DNA from: an uncultured Oscillospiraceae bacterium
Lineage (GTDB): Bacteria; Bacillota; Clostridia; Oscillospirales; Acutalibacteraceae
Length of the DNA: 64,000 nt
NCBI GenBank assembly: GCA_958366985.1
Contig: CATXDC010000010.1
Span: 36,874 to 100,873 of the forward strand
Direction: 5' to 3'
Below the pieces are notes generated by a model. The model did not search any database, had not been told where the DNA came from, and worked only from the letters and a program-made list of their open reading frames with translations. This document shows positions 7,680-17,085 of the stretch, piece by piece. Position 1 is the stretch's first letter. Every line of letters starts with the position of its first letter. Position numbers and translations under genes: made by a program.

Positions 7680-9113
7680 ATGTTTGACAAAATACACGAA
7701 GAATGCGGCGTTTTCGGCGTCTACAACAAGGATGATCTCAATGTGGCAAATGAAGCATATTTTGCTCTTTTTGCCCTCCAGCACAGAGGTCAGGTAAGCT
7801 GCGGTATTGCAGTAAACAACGACGGAATCATCGACTGTGAAAAAGGCATGGGCATTGTTCCCGATGTTTTTGATGCTGATACACTCAAAAAACTTACAGC
7901 AAACGGCAGAGGAGACATCGGTCTCGGTCACGTGCGTTATTCTGCCGGCAAGGATTCTATTCCGATAAACTCTCAGCCTCTTGTTATGCGTTATTCAAAA
8001 GGCACACTGGCTATTTCAAATAACGGCAGCCTTGTAAATACTGAAGAAATCAAGCGTGAGCTTCAGACAACAGGCGCTATTTTCCAGACAAACAGCGACG
8101 CTGAGCTTATCGGTTATCTTATTGCAAAGGCAAGACTTACTGTTGGCAGCGTTGAAGAGGCTATTTCAGAAGCTATGAACAAGCTTGAGGGTGCATATTC
8201 TTTCCTCGTAGTTTCACCCCGCAAGCTTATCGGTGTAAGAGACCCTCACGGTTTCCGTCCCCTTTGCATCGGAAAGAGCGGAAACAGTTATATGCTCGCT
8301 TCCGAAACCTGTGCTCTTGACAGCCTTGGAGCTGAGTTCGTCCGTGATGTTGAGCCCGGCGAAATCGTCATCATCGATGAAAACGGCATCCGCAGCATTA
8401 AAGACCACTGTGGACAGAAAACTTCACTTTGCATTTTTGAGCACGTTTACTTTGCTCGTCCTGATTCCGTAATCGATGGCGCAAGCGTTCATATGGCACG
8501 CCGTATGGCAGGACGTTATCTTGCACAGGAGCATCCTGTTGAGGCTGACGTTGTTATCGGTGTTCCCGATTCAGGTCTTGACGCTGCAATCGGTTATTCT
8601 GAGGAATCAGGTATTCCCTTTGCATTCGGTTTCATCAAGAACCGCTATATAGGCAGAACCTTCATTCAGGAAACTCAGGAGCAGAGAGAGAGAAGCGTTC
8701 ATATTAAGCTCAATCCTCTTTCAGCAGCTGTTAAGGGCAAGAGAGTTGTCATGATAGACGACTCAATCGTAAGAGGTACAACCAGTGCTCACATTGTTGA
8801 GCTTCTCAGAAAGGCAGGAGCCACAGAGGTTCACATGCGTATTTCTTCTCCGCCTTTCCTCAATCCCTGCTATTTCGGTACAGATATCAGCTCACGTGAA
8901 TATCTTATTGCCTGCCGTCTTACTCTTGACGAAATCCGTCAGGAAATCGGCGCTGATTCTCTCGGATATCTTGGCCTCGAAAATCTCCACAAGATTGCAG
9001 TAGGTTCAAAGTGCGAGTTCTGTGATGCATGCTTCACAGGCAAATATCCCGTAGAAATCAAGGATTCAATATTTGAAGATAAATTCAGCAAAAAAATAAA
9101 CGAGTCTAAATAA
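7680..9113 (+). CDS. purF: Amidophosphoribosyltransferase
   Basis: PurF makes 5-phosphoribosylamine from PRPP and glutamine, the committed step of purine synthesis. The 477-residue protein starts with a short propeptide ending just before Cys9 (EECGVFGVY), the N-terminal nucleophile of the glutaminase domain. The phosphoribosyltransferase domain has the PRPP loop VVMIDDSIVRGTTS. Conserved cysteines (in SLCIFEHVYF, LIACRLT and CEFCDAC) match the oxygen-sensitive [4Fe-4S] type known from Bacillus PurF. GGAGG precedes ATG 7680, 61 bp after purE. Confidence 0.97.
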   Translation: MFDKIHEECGVFGVYNKDDLNVANEAYFALFALQHRGQVSCGIAVNNDGIIDCEKGMGIVPDVFDADTLKKLTANGRGDIGLGHVRYSAGKDSIPINSQPLVMRYSKGTLAISNNGSLVNTEEIKRELQTTGAIFQTNSDAELIGYLIAKARLTVGSVEEAISEAMNKLEGAYSFLVVSPRKLIGVRDPHGFRPLCIGKSGNSYMLASETCALDSLGAEFVRDVEPGEIVIIDENGIRSIKDHCGQKTSLCIFEHVYFARPDSVIDGASVHMARRMAGRYLAQEHPVEADVVIGVPDSGLDAAIGYSEESGIPFAFGFIKNRYIGRTFIQETQEQRERSVHIKLNPLSAAVKGKRVVMIDDSIVRGTTSAHIVELLRKAGATEVHMRISSPPFLNPCYFGTDISSREYLIACRLTLDEIRQEIGADSLGYLGLENLHKIAVGSKCEFCDACFTGKYPVEIKDSIFEDKFSKKINESK

Positions 9114-9132
9114 AAGGGAGGATTCTACAAAA

Positions 9133-10164
9133 ATGGAAAGCTTCAGCAAAAGCTACAAGGAAGCAGGCGTTGACGTAACTGCCGGCTACAAATCAGTAGA
9201 GCTTATTAAATCTCATGTTGAAAGAACAAAGATTCCCGGTGTTATGTCCGCAATCGGCGGTTTCGGCGGAATGTTTGCCCCCGATATGACAGGCATTGTA
9301 AATCCTGTGCTTGTTTCCGGTACTGACGGAGTAGGAACAAAGCTTAAAGTTGCATTCCTTATGGACAAGCATGATACAGTTGGTATCGACTGCGTTGCCA
9401 TGTGCGTAAACGATGTTGCATGTTCAGGTGCAAAGCCCCTTTTCTTCCTTGATTATGTTGCAGTAGGAAAGAATATACCTGAAAAGGTTGAGCAGATAGT
9501 TAAAGGCGTTGCAGAGGGCTGCGTACAGGCAGGCTGTGCTCTTGTAGGCGGCGAAACCGCTGAGATGCCCGGCTTCTATCCTGTTGATGAATACGACCTT
9601 GCAGGTTTCTGCGTAGGTATGGGCGACAGAGATAAGCTTGTTGACGGCAAAAATCTCCGTGCAGGGGATGCCCTTATAGGCGTTGAGTCCTCCGGTCTTC
9701 ACTCAAACGGATTCTCACTTGTAAGAAAGGTTTTCCGTATAACTGAGGAGCGCCTTAACCTCCACATGAACGATCTCGGCAAAACTCTCGGCGAAGAGCT
9801 TCTCACTCCCACAAAGATTTATGTAAAGCCTCTTCTTGAGCTTATGTCAAAAGTTGACGTTCACGCAATTTCACATATTACAGGCGGCGGATTCTATGAG
9901 AATATTCCACGTATGATCGAGGGCGATCTCACCGCTGTTATCGAAAAGAGCAAGGTTCCCGTAAAGCCCATTTTCAAGATTATCCAGAACGAGGGTATTC
10001 CTGAGAGAGATATGTTCAATACATTCAATATGGGTATCGGTCTTTGCATTGCAGTTGCTCCCGATAAAGCTGATGAGGCTGTAAGAATCCTTGAAAGCTG
10101 CGGCGAAAAGGCTCACATTATCGGTGAGATGAAGCAGGGCGAAAAGGGTATTGAGTTATGCTGA
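9133..10164 (+). CDS. purM: Phosphoribosylformylglycinamidine cyclo-ligase (AIR synthetase)
   Basis: PurM closes the imidazole ring, converting FGAM to AIR with ATP. The 343 residues match the family. The glycine-rich GGFGGMF and SGTDGVGTKLK motifs are the nucleotide and phosphate loops of the PurM/PurL superfamily, and GGETAEMPGFY is strongly diagnostic. It begins 19 bp after purF behind a GGGAGG ribosome site and overlaps purN by 7 bp, implying translational coupling. Confidence 0.97.
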   Translation: MESFSKSYKEAGVDVTAGYKSVELIKSHVERTKIPGVMSAIGGFGGMFAPDMTGIVNPVLVSGTDGVGTKLKVAFLMDKHDTVGIDCVAMCVNDVACSGAKPLFFLDYVAVGKNIPEKVEQIVKGVAEGCVQAGCALVGGETAEMPGFYPVDEYDLAGFCVGMGDRDKLVDGKNLRAGDALIGVESSGLHSNGFSLVRKVFRITEERLNLHMNDLGKTLGEELLTPTKIYVKPLLELMSKVDVHAISHITGGGFYENIPRMIEGDLTAVIEKSKVPVKPIFKIIQNEGIPERDMFNTFNMGIGLCIAVAPDKADEAVRILESCGEKAHIIGEMKQGEKGIELC

Positions 10165-10784
10165 AAATAGCTGTGCTTGTTTCCGGCGGAGGAACCAATC
10201 TCCAGGCTCTTATTGACGCCGAAAAAGCCGGAAAGATTAAAAACGGAACAATAGTTAAGGTTATTGCAAGCAAGGATGGGGCATATGCCCTTACCCGTGC
10301 TGAAAATGCAGGAATAGAAACTGCCGTTGTGGCAAGGAAATCCTTTGAAAATCCCGAGGATTACGACAAGGCTCTCCTTTCTGAACTTGAAAAGTGCGGT
10401 GCTGACCTTGTGGTTCTTGCAGGTTTCCTTTCTATTCTCGGCGAAACCGTTATTTCAGAGTATGAAAATAAAATTATAAATATCCATCCGTCACTTATAC
10501 CGTCATTTTGCGGAAAGGGCTGCTACGGGCTTAAAGTTCACGAAATGGCTCTTGAGAAAGGCGTTAAAGTGACAGGCGCAACGGTTCATTTTGTAAATCT
10601 TATTCCCGACGGAGGAGCAATAATTCTCCAGAAGGCAGTTGAAATTAAGAACGGCGATACTCCGGAGGTTTTACAGCGCAGAGTTATGGAAAACGCTGAG
10701 TGGGAAATTCTTCCAAAAGCGGTTTCCCTTTTCTGCGAGGGTAAAATAAAAGTTACCGGAAACACAACTGTTGTAGAAGATTAA
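10158..10784 (+). CDS. purN: Phosphoribosylglycinamide formyltransferase
   Basis: PurN transfers the formyl group of 10-formyltetrahydrofolate to GAR. The 208-residue protein opens with the phosphate-binding VSGGGTNLQAL. It carries NIHPSLIPSF with the catalytic Asn and His, and the catalytic Asp in IPDGGAII. The ATG at 10158 lies inside the 3' end of purM, and the gap to the next gene is 41 bp. Confidence 0.96.
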   Translation: MLKIAVLVSGGGTNLQALIDAEKAGKIKNGTIVKVIASKDGAYALTRAENAGIETAVVARKSFENPEDYDKALLSELEKCGADLVVLAGFLSILGETVISEYENKIINIHPSLIPSFCGKGCYGLKVHEMALEKGVKVTGATVHFVNLIPDGGAIILQKAVEIKNGDTPEVLQRRVMENAEWEILPKAVSLFCEGKIKVTGNTTVVED

Positions 10785-10825
10785 CCTAAAATAAATAATA
10801 ATTAAAATTAACAGGAGGCAGAGCC

Positions 10826-11539
10826 ATGCAGGTTGCTGATTTGAAAAATTATCTTTCCTCAAACGAATATCCCGGAAGAGGCGTGCTTATAGGAAAAAGT
10901 GAGGACGGCAAAAAAGCCGTAATCGTATATTTCATTATGGGCAGAAGCGAAAACAGCCGAAACAGAGTTTTTGTAACAGAGGATGAGGGAATAAGAACTC
11001 AGGCATTTGACCCGGCAAAGCTTTCCGATCCCTCACTTATTATTTATTCTCCAGTAAGAGTATTAGGCAGCAAAACAGTTGTGACAAACGGCGATCAGAC
11101 CGACACTGTTTATGATTTCCTTAAAGAGGGCAAAACCTTTGAGGAAGCTCTCAGAACACGTACATTTGAGCCTGATGAGCCTAACTTCACCCCCAGAATT
11201 TCAGGTGAAGCCGATATTGCAAATGGAGAACTTTTCTATAAGCTTTCAATCCTCAAAAGCGCAAACGGAAATCCCGACAGCGTAAGAAGATATTTCTATG
11301 AATATACTTCACCTCTCAGCGGCAGGGGACATATTATCCATACATATAAGCATGACGGAAATCCCATTCCCTCCTTTGAAGGTGAGCCCGTAGAGGTTGA
11401 GCTTAAAGGCGATATCGACTCACTTACAGAAAAGGTATGGGCAGGACTTAACGAAAACAATAAAGTTTCTCTTTTTGTCCGTTATATCGACATTGAAACC
11501 GGCAAGACCGAAACAAGAATTGTAAATAAAAACAAATAA
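10826..11539 (+). CDS. purO: IMP cyclohydrolase, archaeal PurO family
   Basis: The enzyme closes FAICAR to IMP, the last step of purine synthesis. The 237-residue protein matches the PurO-type IMP cyclohydrolase family (PF07826), with NEYPGRGVLIG at the start and FIMGRSENSRNRVF in the N-terminal third. It has no resemblance to the PurH N-terminal MGS-like domain. It lies immediately before a stand-alone AICAR formyltransferase with which it shares one base, so the two single-function proteins together replace bifunctional PurH. GGAGG precedes ATG 10826. Confidence 0.9.
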   Translation: MQVADLKNYLSSNEYPGRGVLIGKSEDGKKAVIVYFIMGRSENSRNRVFVTEDEGIRTQAFDPAKLSDPSLIIYSPVRVLGSKTVVTNGDQTDTVYDFLKEGKTFEEALRTRTFEPDEPNFTPRISGEADIANGELFYKLSILKSANGNPDSVRRYFYEYTSPLSGRGHIIHTYKHDGNPIPSFEGEPVEVELKGDIDSLTEKVWAGLNENNKVSLFVRYIDIETGKTETRIVNKNK

Positions 11540-11553
11540 TGGAGGAGAAAGAA

Positions 11554-12732
11554 ATGGCAAAAGAGCTTATGCTTAAATACGGCTGCAACCCCAATCAGAA
11601 GCCGTCAAAAATTTTTATGAAAGATTCAAGCGAACTGCCTATCGAGGTTCTCAACGGCAGACCCGGTTACATTAACTTTCTCGATGCATTCAACAGTTGG
11701 CAGCTTGTAAGAGAGCTTAAAAAGGCTACAGGAATGCCCTCTGCGGCTTCCTTTAAGCACGTAAGCCCCGCAGGCGCTGCAATCGGTGTACCCCTTAGCG
11801 ATACACTTAAAAAGATTTATTTTGTAGATGACCTTGAGCTTTCACCTCTTGCAACAGCTTACGCAAGAGCAAGAGGAGCTGACAGAATGTCCTCCTACGG
11901 CGATTTTATCGCTCTTTCAGAGGTTTGCGACGTTCCCACAGCAAAGCTTATTGCCCGTGAGGTATCAGACGGAATCATTGCTCCCGGCTATGAGGATGAA
12001 GCTCTCGAAATCCTCAAGGGTAAGAGAAAGGGCACATATAATATCATAAAGATTGACGAAAACTATACTCCCGCTCCCATTGAGCACAAGGATGTTTTCG
12101 GTATCACTTTTGAGCAGGGCAGAAATGAGCTTTCAATAGATGAAGGCCTTCTCGAAAATGTTGTTACAGAGAATAAGAACATCCCCGCAGAAGCAAAGAG
12201 AGATCTTCTTATTTCCCTTATCACTCTTAAATATACTCAGTCAAACTCTGTCTGCTATGTAAAGGACGGACAGGCTATCGGCGTAGGTGCGGGACAGCAG
12301 TCAAGAGTTCACTGCACACGTCTTGCAGGAAATAAGGCTGATGTATGGTATTTAAGACAGCATCCCAAGACCCTTGGACTTAAATTCAAGGCTGACATCC
12401 GCCGTCCCGACAGAGACAACACAATCGACGTTTATGTTTCTGACGACTATATGGATGTTCTTGCTGACGGTGTTTGGGAGAACTTCTTTGATGAGAAGCC
12501 CGAACCTCTTACAAAAGAGGAGAAGAAAGAATGGCTTGCTACAATGAGCGGCGTTTCTCTCGGTTCAGATGCATTCTTCCCCTTCGGTGACAATATCGAA
12601 AGAGCAAAGAAGAGCGGTGTTGAGTATATTGCACAGCCCGGCGGCTCTATCCGTGACGATAACGTAATCGAAACCTGCAACAAATATTCAATGGCAATGG
12701 CGTTTACAGGAATTCGCCTTTTCCATCACTGA
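11554..12732 (+). CDS. AICAR formyltransferase (stand-alone PurH transformylase domain)
   Basis: It formylates AICAR to FAICAR using 10-formyltetrahydrofolate. The 392-residue protein covers only the transformylase part of PurH. The FKHVSPAGAA motif holds the catalytic Lys-His pair, and the SNSVCY and GAGQQSRVHCTRLA blocks are family hallmarks. The frame opens at 11539 by overlap with the purO stop, but GGAGGAG at 11541-11547 and a 6-nt spacer point to ATG 11554. The missing cyclohydrolase half is supplied by the upstream PurO. Confidence 0.95.
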   Translation: MAKELMLKYGCNPNQKPSKIFMKDSSELPIEVLNGRPGYINFLDAFNSWQLVRELKKATGMPSAASFKHVSPAGAAIGVPLSDTLKKIYFVDDLELSPLATAYARARGADRMSSYGDFIALSEVCDVPTAKLIAREVSDGIIAPGYEDEALEILKGKRKGTYNIIKIDENYTPAPIEHKDVFGITFEQGRNELSIDEGLLENVVTENKNIPAEAKRDLLISLITLKYTQSNSVCYVKDGQAIGVGAGQQSRVHCTRLAGNKADVWYLRQHPKTLGLKFKADIRRPDRDNTIDVYVSDDYMDVLADGVWENFFDEKPEPLTKEEKKEWLATMSGVSLGSDAFFPFGDNIERAKKSGVEYIAQPGGSIRDDNVIETCNKYSMAMAFTGIRLFHH

Positions 12733-12752
12733 TAAAAAGGAGGCTATTTACC

Positions 12753-14015
12753 GTGAAAATACTTATGGTAGGCGGCGGCGGACGTGAACACGCCCTTATC
12801 CGCAAGCTTCTTGAAAGCGAAAAGGTAGAAAAAGTATACTGTGCTCCCGGTAACGGAGGAATTTCCTGCGACGCTGAGTGCTTCTCAGTAGGAGCTACTG
12901 ACATTGACGGCATGGTTTCTCTTGCAAAGGAATTAAAAGTTGACTGCGTTTTTGTAGCTCCTGATGATCCCCTTGCAGCAGGCATGGTTGACGCAATGGA
13001 GAAAGAGGGCATAAGAGCTTTCGGCCCCCGTGCAAACGCAGCTATTATTGAAAGCAGTAAGGTTTTTTCAAAGAACCTTATGAAGAAATATTCAATTCCA
13101 ACTGCCGGATATGAAGTTTTTGAAAACTCAAAAGATGCTCTCAGCTATATCAAAGAGCAGAATAAATATCCCGTTGTAGTCAAAGCCGACGGTCTTGCAC
13201 TTGGTAAGGGCGTTATTATCGCCCAGAATGAAGCAGAGGCTGAGGATGCCGTTCATACAATTATGGATGACAAGAAATTCGGCGCTTCCGGCAATAAGGT
13301 TGTAATTGAAGAGTTCATAACAGGCCCCGAAGTATCCGTACTTGCATTTACAGACGGTAAATGTGTAAAGCCCATGGTTTCTTCAATGGACCACAAGAGA
13401 GCTTATGACGGAGATAAAGGCCCCAACACAGGCGGAATGGGCACAATCAGCCCCAACCCCTATTACACTCCCGAAATTGCCGACAGATGCATGAAGGAAA
13501 TTTTCCTTCCCACAATTGAGGCAATGAACAAAGAGGGAAGAACCTTTAAGGGCTGCCTTTATTTCGGACTTATGCTCACTGCCGACGGTCCCAAGGTAAT
13601 AGAGTACAATGCACGTTTCGGTGATCCTGAAACTCAGGTTGTACTTCCGAGACTTAAAACTCCTCTTTGCGATATTGTGGATGCTGTAATTGATGAAAAT
13701 CTCAGCGATCTCGATATCCAGTGGAGCGACGAGGCTTGTGCCTGTGTTGTAATGGCTTCCGGCGGATATCCCGGATCATATCCCAAGGGAATTGAGATCA
13801 AAGGTCTCGATTCTGACGGACAGGTTGAGGGAGCATGTGTTTTCCATGCGGGAACAGCTCTTGAAAACGGAGTGTTCAAAACAGCCGGCGGCAGAGTTTT
13901 AGGTGTTACAGCATTAGGTTCAGACCTTAAAGAAGCACTAAAAAAAGCCTATGCAGCAGTGAAGAAGATCACTTTTGAGGGCGCACACTATCGTACCGAT
14001 ATCGGTAATAAATAA
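12753..14015 (+). CDS. purD: Phosphoribosylamine-glycine ligase (GAR synthetase)
   Basis: PurD joins glycine to phosphoribosylamine using ATP. The 420 residues carry the N-terminal VGGGGREHAL motif, the ATP-grasp core (VVKADGLALGKGV) and GPNTGGMG. The start is GTG at 12753 behind AAGGAGG. It ends the operon, since a strong terminator follows. PurC, PurL/Q, PurB and PurK are not in the window and must lie elsewhere. Confidence 0.97.
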   Translation: MKILMVGGGGREHALIRKLLESEKVEKVYCAPGNGGISCDAECFSVGATDIDGMVSLAKELKVDCVFVAPDDPLAAGMVDAMEKEGIRAFGPRANAAIIESSKVFSKNLMKKYSIPTAGYEVFENSKDALSYIKEQNKYPVVVKADGLALGKGVIIAQNEAEAEDAVHTIMDDKKFGASGNKVVIEEFITGPEVSVLAFTDGKCVKPMVSSMDHKRAYDGDKGPNTGGMGTISPNPYYTPEIADRCMKEIFLPTIEAMNKEGRTFKGCLYFGLMLTADGPKVIEYNARFGDPETQVVLPRLKTPLCDIVDAVIDENLSDLDIQWSDEACACVVMASGGYPGSYPKGIEIKGLDSDGQVEGACVFHAGTALENGVFKTAGGRVLGVTALGSDLKEALKKAYAAVKKITFEGAHYRTDIGNK

Positions 14016-14033
14016 TTCATAAATTGTTAATAT

Positions 14034-14060
14034 AAAAAGCCATCACAAAGATGGCTTTTT
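14034..14060 (+). terminator. Terminator of the purine operon
   Basis: AAAAAGCCATC pairs with GATGGCTTTTT around a 5-nt loop. It is a symmetric, strong hairpin with a T-run. Confidence 0.9.
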
Positions 14061-14147
14061 AGTTTATAATCATACCATGACGTTAGTGTAGAACTGTAAT
14101 CAGTTTAACATAGTACGAAAGTGGTGTTTTAATTAATGGAGAAAAAA

Positions 14148-15665
14148 ATGAGCAAAAAGAAAAGGAACGGGATAATCATAGGCAGCATAGCAGGTGTGCT
14201 GGTTGTAGTGCTGCTTATACTTATGTTTGTAGTTCCCGATTCCGGTGTAGCGGTTAACCTTGTAGAGGTAAAGCCTCGTGCCATGTCCCAGCATTATAAT
14301 ACAACCGGTGAAATTATTTCAGACGGCGATACTAATTACACAATGTACAGTGGGACAATGGTTAAAACCGTAAACGTAAAAGAAGGGGATACGGTTAAGA
14401 AAGGAGATGTCCTTGCTACTTTTGACACTGCCTCAATAGATGCAGAAATTGCAGAAAAGCAGGAGGCTTATTCAAAAGCCAAGGAATCCTACGATGCAGT
14501 TGTAAACGGAAAGGTTACTGCTGAGCAGCAGGTAAAAAACTTAAGTTCACAGATTGCGGCTCTTGAAAAGGAGTCAGCACAGCTTCAGAAAGAACTTTCA
14601 TCAATGGGCGGAACTTTACCGGAGATTCCTAATATCAATATTGATGAAATAATCAAGAAGCTTTCCGAAATGTCACCGGAAGAGCTTCAGGCAGTTTTGA
14701 CACAGATTCTGGAGTCTCTGCCTACAATTAACGACGGAGCGGAAAAAGTCAGTGAATTTTCTGATAAGCTGAGCAAACTCATTAACTGTGAAACACAGCT
14801 TCTTCAGCTTAAAGTTCAGAATGAGCTTTTCAAAACCCAGAGCAATCTCTCTTTTGATGAGATAGTAAAAATAGCTGTTGATACAGCAAAAGCTGATCTT
14901 GATAAGAGCATAGCCAAAAAAGAAGTAATCGCAAAAGGCTGGGTAGCTGAAAGCGATGGCCTTGTAACTAAGGTAAGTGTAACTGCCGGTGAGATGTTCG
15001 GAAGCGAACAGAGCAGCGGATTTGATATGACATCTCTTCTTTCTATGCTTACAAGCGGTGATATGGAGATGGATATGAATTCCATTCTCTCAATGCTTGG
15101 AAGTACAGGATCTGGACAAACCGGAATGGTAGTTGCGGATACTTCAAAGTATGTAGCAACCTTTACTGCAGGAAAATACGATATACTTAAGCTCGAAGTA
15201 GGTCAGAAAGCTACTATTACCACCATGGGCGGAACTTTTGATGGTGAGATTATCTATATCAGTCCCACAGCCACTTCAGGTTCATCCGGTTCTCTTGATT
15301 TAAGCTCCATTACAAGCGGACTTACAGGTTCAAGTTCTGCCGGATGCCAGGTTAAGGTTTCAATTGAAAATCCCGATGAAAGTGTAATAGAGGGATTCGA
15401 TGTAGATGTTGACGTTGAAATCGGCGAGACAAAAGAGCAGATTGCAATTCCTGTTGAAGCTCTTATTCCCGATTCAAAAGCCAGCAGCGTATATGTATAT
15501 AACAGCGAAACCGGAACTGTTTCCGTAAGAGAAATCACTTTCGGTACTACTGATGACACATATTATCAGATTGAATCAGGTCTTGAGGAAGGCGAATTTG
15601 TAGTAAAGAATCCTCCCTCAACTCTTACTGACGGAGCAAAGGTTAAAGTAGAGAAAAATTCATAA
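14148..15665 (+). CDS. Efflux periplasmic adaptor-like subunit (HlyD/MacA family)
   Basis: One N-terminal membrane helix (about residues 8-29) is followed by an extracytoplasmic biotinyl-lipoyl-like half (VKEGDTVKKGDVLATFD), a long helical/coiled-coil section rich in Lys, Glu and Gln (about 105-260), a second lipoyl half (GLVTKVSVTAGEMF) and a beta-barrel/membrane-proximal region. Gly/Ser/Met-rich inserts near 290-330 and 385-410 are unusual. ATG 14148 is chosen because GGAG lies 6 nt upstream; ATG 14136 is possible. The permease follows 18 bp later. In such systems the adaptor links a MacB-type permease to substrate export. Confidence 0.85.
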   Translation: MSKKKRNGIIIGSIAGVLVVVLLILMFVVPDSGVAVNLVEVKPRAMSQHYNTTGEIISDGDTNYTMYSGTMVKTVNVKEGDTVKKGDVLATFDTASIDAEIAEKQEAYSKAKESYDAVVNGKVTAEQQVKNLSSQIAALEKESAQLQKELSSMGGTLPEIPNINIDEIIKKLSEMSPEELQAVLTQILESLPTINDGAEKVSEFSDKLSKLINCETQLLQLKVQNELFKTQSNLSFDEIVKIAVDTAKADLDKSIAKKEVIAKGWVAESDGLVTKVSVTAGEMFGSEQSSGFDMTSLLSMLTSGDMEMDMNSILSMLGSTGSGQTGMVVADTSKYVATFTAGKYDILKLEVGQKATITTMGGTFDGEIIYISPTATSGSSGSLDLSSITSGLTGSSSAGCQVKVSIENPDESVIEGFDVDVDVEIGETKEQIAIPVEALIPDSKASSVYVYNSETGTVSVREITFGTTDDTYYQIESGLEEGEFVVKNPPSTLTDGAKVKVEKNS

Positions 15666-15683
15666 TAAGACGGAGGCAAAACC

Positions 15684-16922
15684 GTGAATATTAAAGAAAA
15701 TATAAAAATAGCGGTTTTCAGCATCCGCACTAATATGATGCGCTCACTTCTTACAATGCTCGGAATAATAATCGGTGTAGCGTCGGTTATAGCAATTATA
15801 ACCGTAGGTACCGGCGGCCGTGACTATATTATCGGTATGATAGAGGATATGGGCGCAAGCGTTGTAAGTATATCTGTAAAAACCAATGTTGCAACTTCCA
15901 GTGATTATATTAATTATAATGACATTGAGGCTATAAGGAATCTTGAAAGTGTTGAGTATGTTACTCCTGTTACAATTTCAATGGGAAGTATTGACGCCGA
16001 GGGAAACACTGGTATGGGAGCAGCTATTGGATGTGACGCAGATGTAGCTTCGCTACTGAAAACCCCTTGCAAATACGGAAGATATTTCACTCAGGAAGAG
16101 TACGATGCGCAGCGTGCAGTTGCTATTATTGATACTATGAGTGCGAAGCAGCTTTTCGGTGAAGAAAACTGTGTGGGTAAATATCTCACTTATACTGTAA
16201 GCGGACGTTCTGTTAAGTTCAAAATTATAGGCGTTACCGATGTTGCAGGAAGTTTTGGTATGGATACCGATCAGCTCAGCAGTATGAGTATGATGGGCAG
16301 TATGGGCGTTTCCGGCGGAATGATTATGGCTCCCGGCAATGTTGTTTCTTCACTTATGGGAAATAATGATAAATATGAGATGCTTTATATTTCCGCAGTA
16401 GATGAAAATCAGCTTGACGCAGTGGGAAATACCGCTTCAAACGTTCTTATGGCTCGCCATAATAACCAAGATCGTGATGTGTATGCCGTTACAAACATGG
16501 CGACATATATTGACCTTCTCAATACCGTTATAAGTGTTTTCACAACATTTATTGCAGCGGTCAGTGCAATCTCTCTTTTAGTTGGCGGAATAGGTGTTAT
16601 GAATATAATGCTTGTTTCCGTAACGGAGAGAACAAGGGAGATAGGTATACGAAAAGCTCTCGGAGCAAAGACTTCAACTATTTCTCTTCAGTTCCTTACT
16701 GAATCCGTAATAATCTGTCTCATAGGCGGAATTATAGGAATTATAATCGGAATTGTCGGTGCAAAACTTGTTTCATATATAATGGCAATTCCTCTTCAGA
16801 TAAGCATAATGTCCATTGTAATAGCAATCGGATTTTCAAGTGCAATCGGAATATTCTTCGGAATGTATCCGGCACGAAAGGCAGCCAAGATGGCTCCTAT
16901 CGAGGCTCTTCGCAGAGACTGA
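15684..16922 (+). CDS. MacB/FtsX-family ABC permease without ATPase domain
   Basis: The 412-residue protein has the MacB-type N-terminal helix after NMMRSLLTMLGIIIGVASV, a large extracytoplasmic MacB_PCD-like domain (about 45-270), and three C-terminal helices beginning near FTTFIAAVSAISLLVGGIG with the diagnostic VTERTREIGIRKALGA. It starts with GTG at 15684 behind CGGAGG. The ATPase usually encoded between adaptor and permease is absent here and must be supplied from elsewhere. Met- and Gly-rich runs (about 205-225) sit in the extracytoplasmic domain. A terminator follows directly. Confidence 0.9.
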   Translation: MNIKENIKIAVFSIRTNMMRSLLTMLGIIIGVASVIAIITVGTGGRDYIIGMIEDMGASVVSISVKTNVATSSDYINYNDIEAIRNLESVEYVTPVTISMGSIDAEGNTGMGAAIGCDADVASLLKTPCKYGRYFTQEEYDAQRAVAIIDTMSAKQLFGEENCVGKYLTYTVSGRSVKFKIIGVTDVAGSFGMDTDQLSSMSMMGSMGVSGGMIMAPGNVVSSLMGNNDKYEMLYISAVDENQLDAVGNTASNVLMARHNNQDRDVYAVTNMATYIDLLNTVISVFTTFIAAVSAISLLVGGIGVMNIMLVSVTERTREIGIRKALGAKTSTISLQFLTESVIICLIGGIIGIIIGIVGAKLVSYIMAIPLQISIMSIVIAIGFSSAIGIFFGMYPARKAAKMAPIEALRRD

Positions 16923-16935
16923 TAAGTTTATATTT

Positions 16936-16965
16936 ACACCGCAGCTTTACGGCTGCGGTGTTTTT
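16936..16965 (+). terminator. Terminator after the MacB-like permease
   Basis: ACACCGCAGC pairs with GCTGCGGTGT around a 6-nt loop, followed by TTTT. Confidence 0.88.
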
Positions 16966-17085
16966 ATGTTAAAAATATATAATTTGTAAGGATTTTACAT
17001 TTCGAGTGGTTTTTTCCATGAATTTGTGATAAACTGTTTCTGTACCTAAGAGGGTGCCGATTTCATAAACAAGGAATGATGAAAA

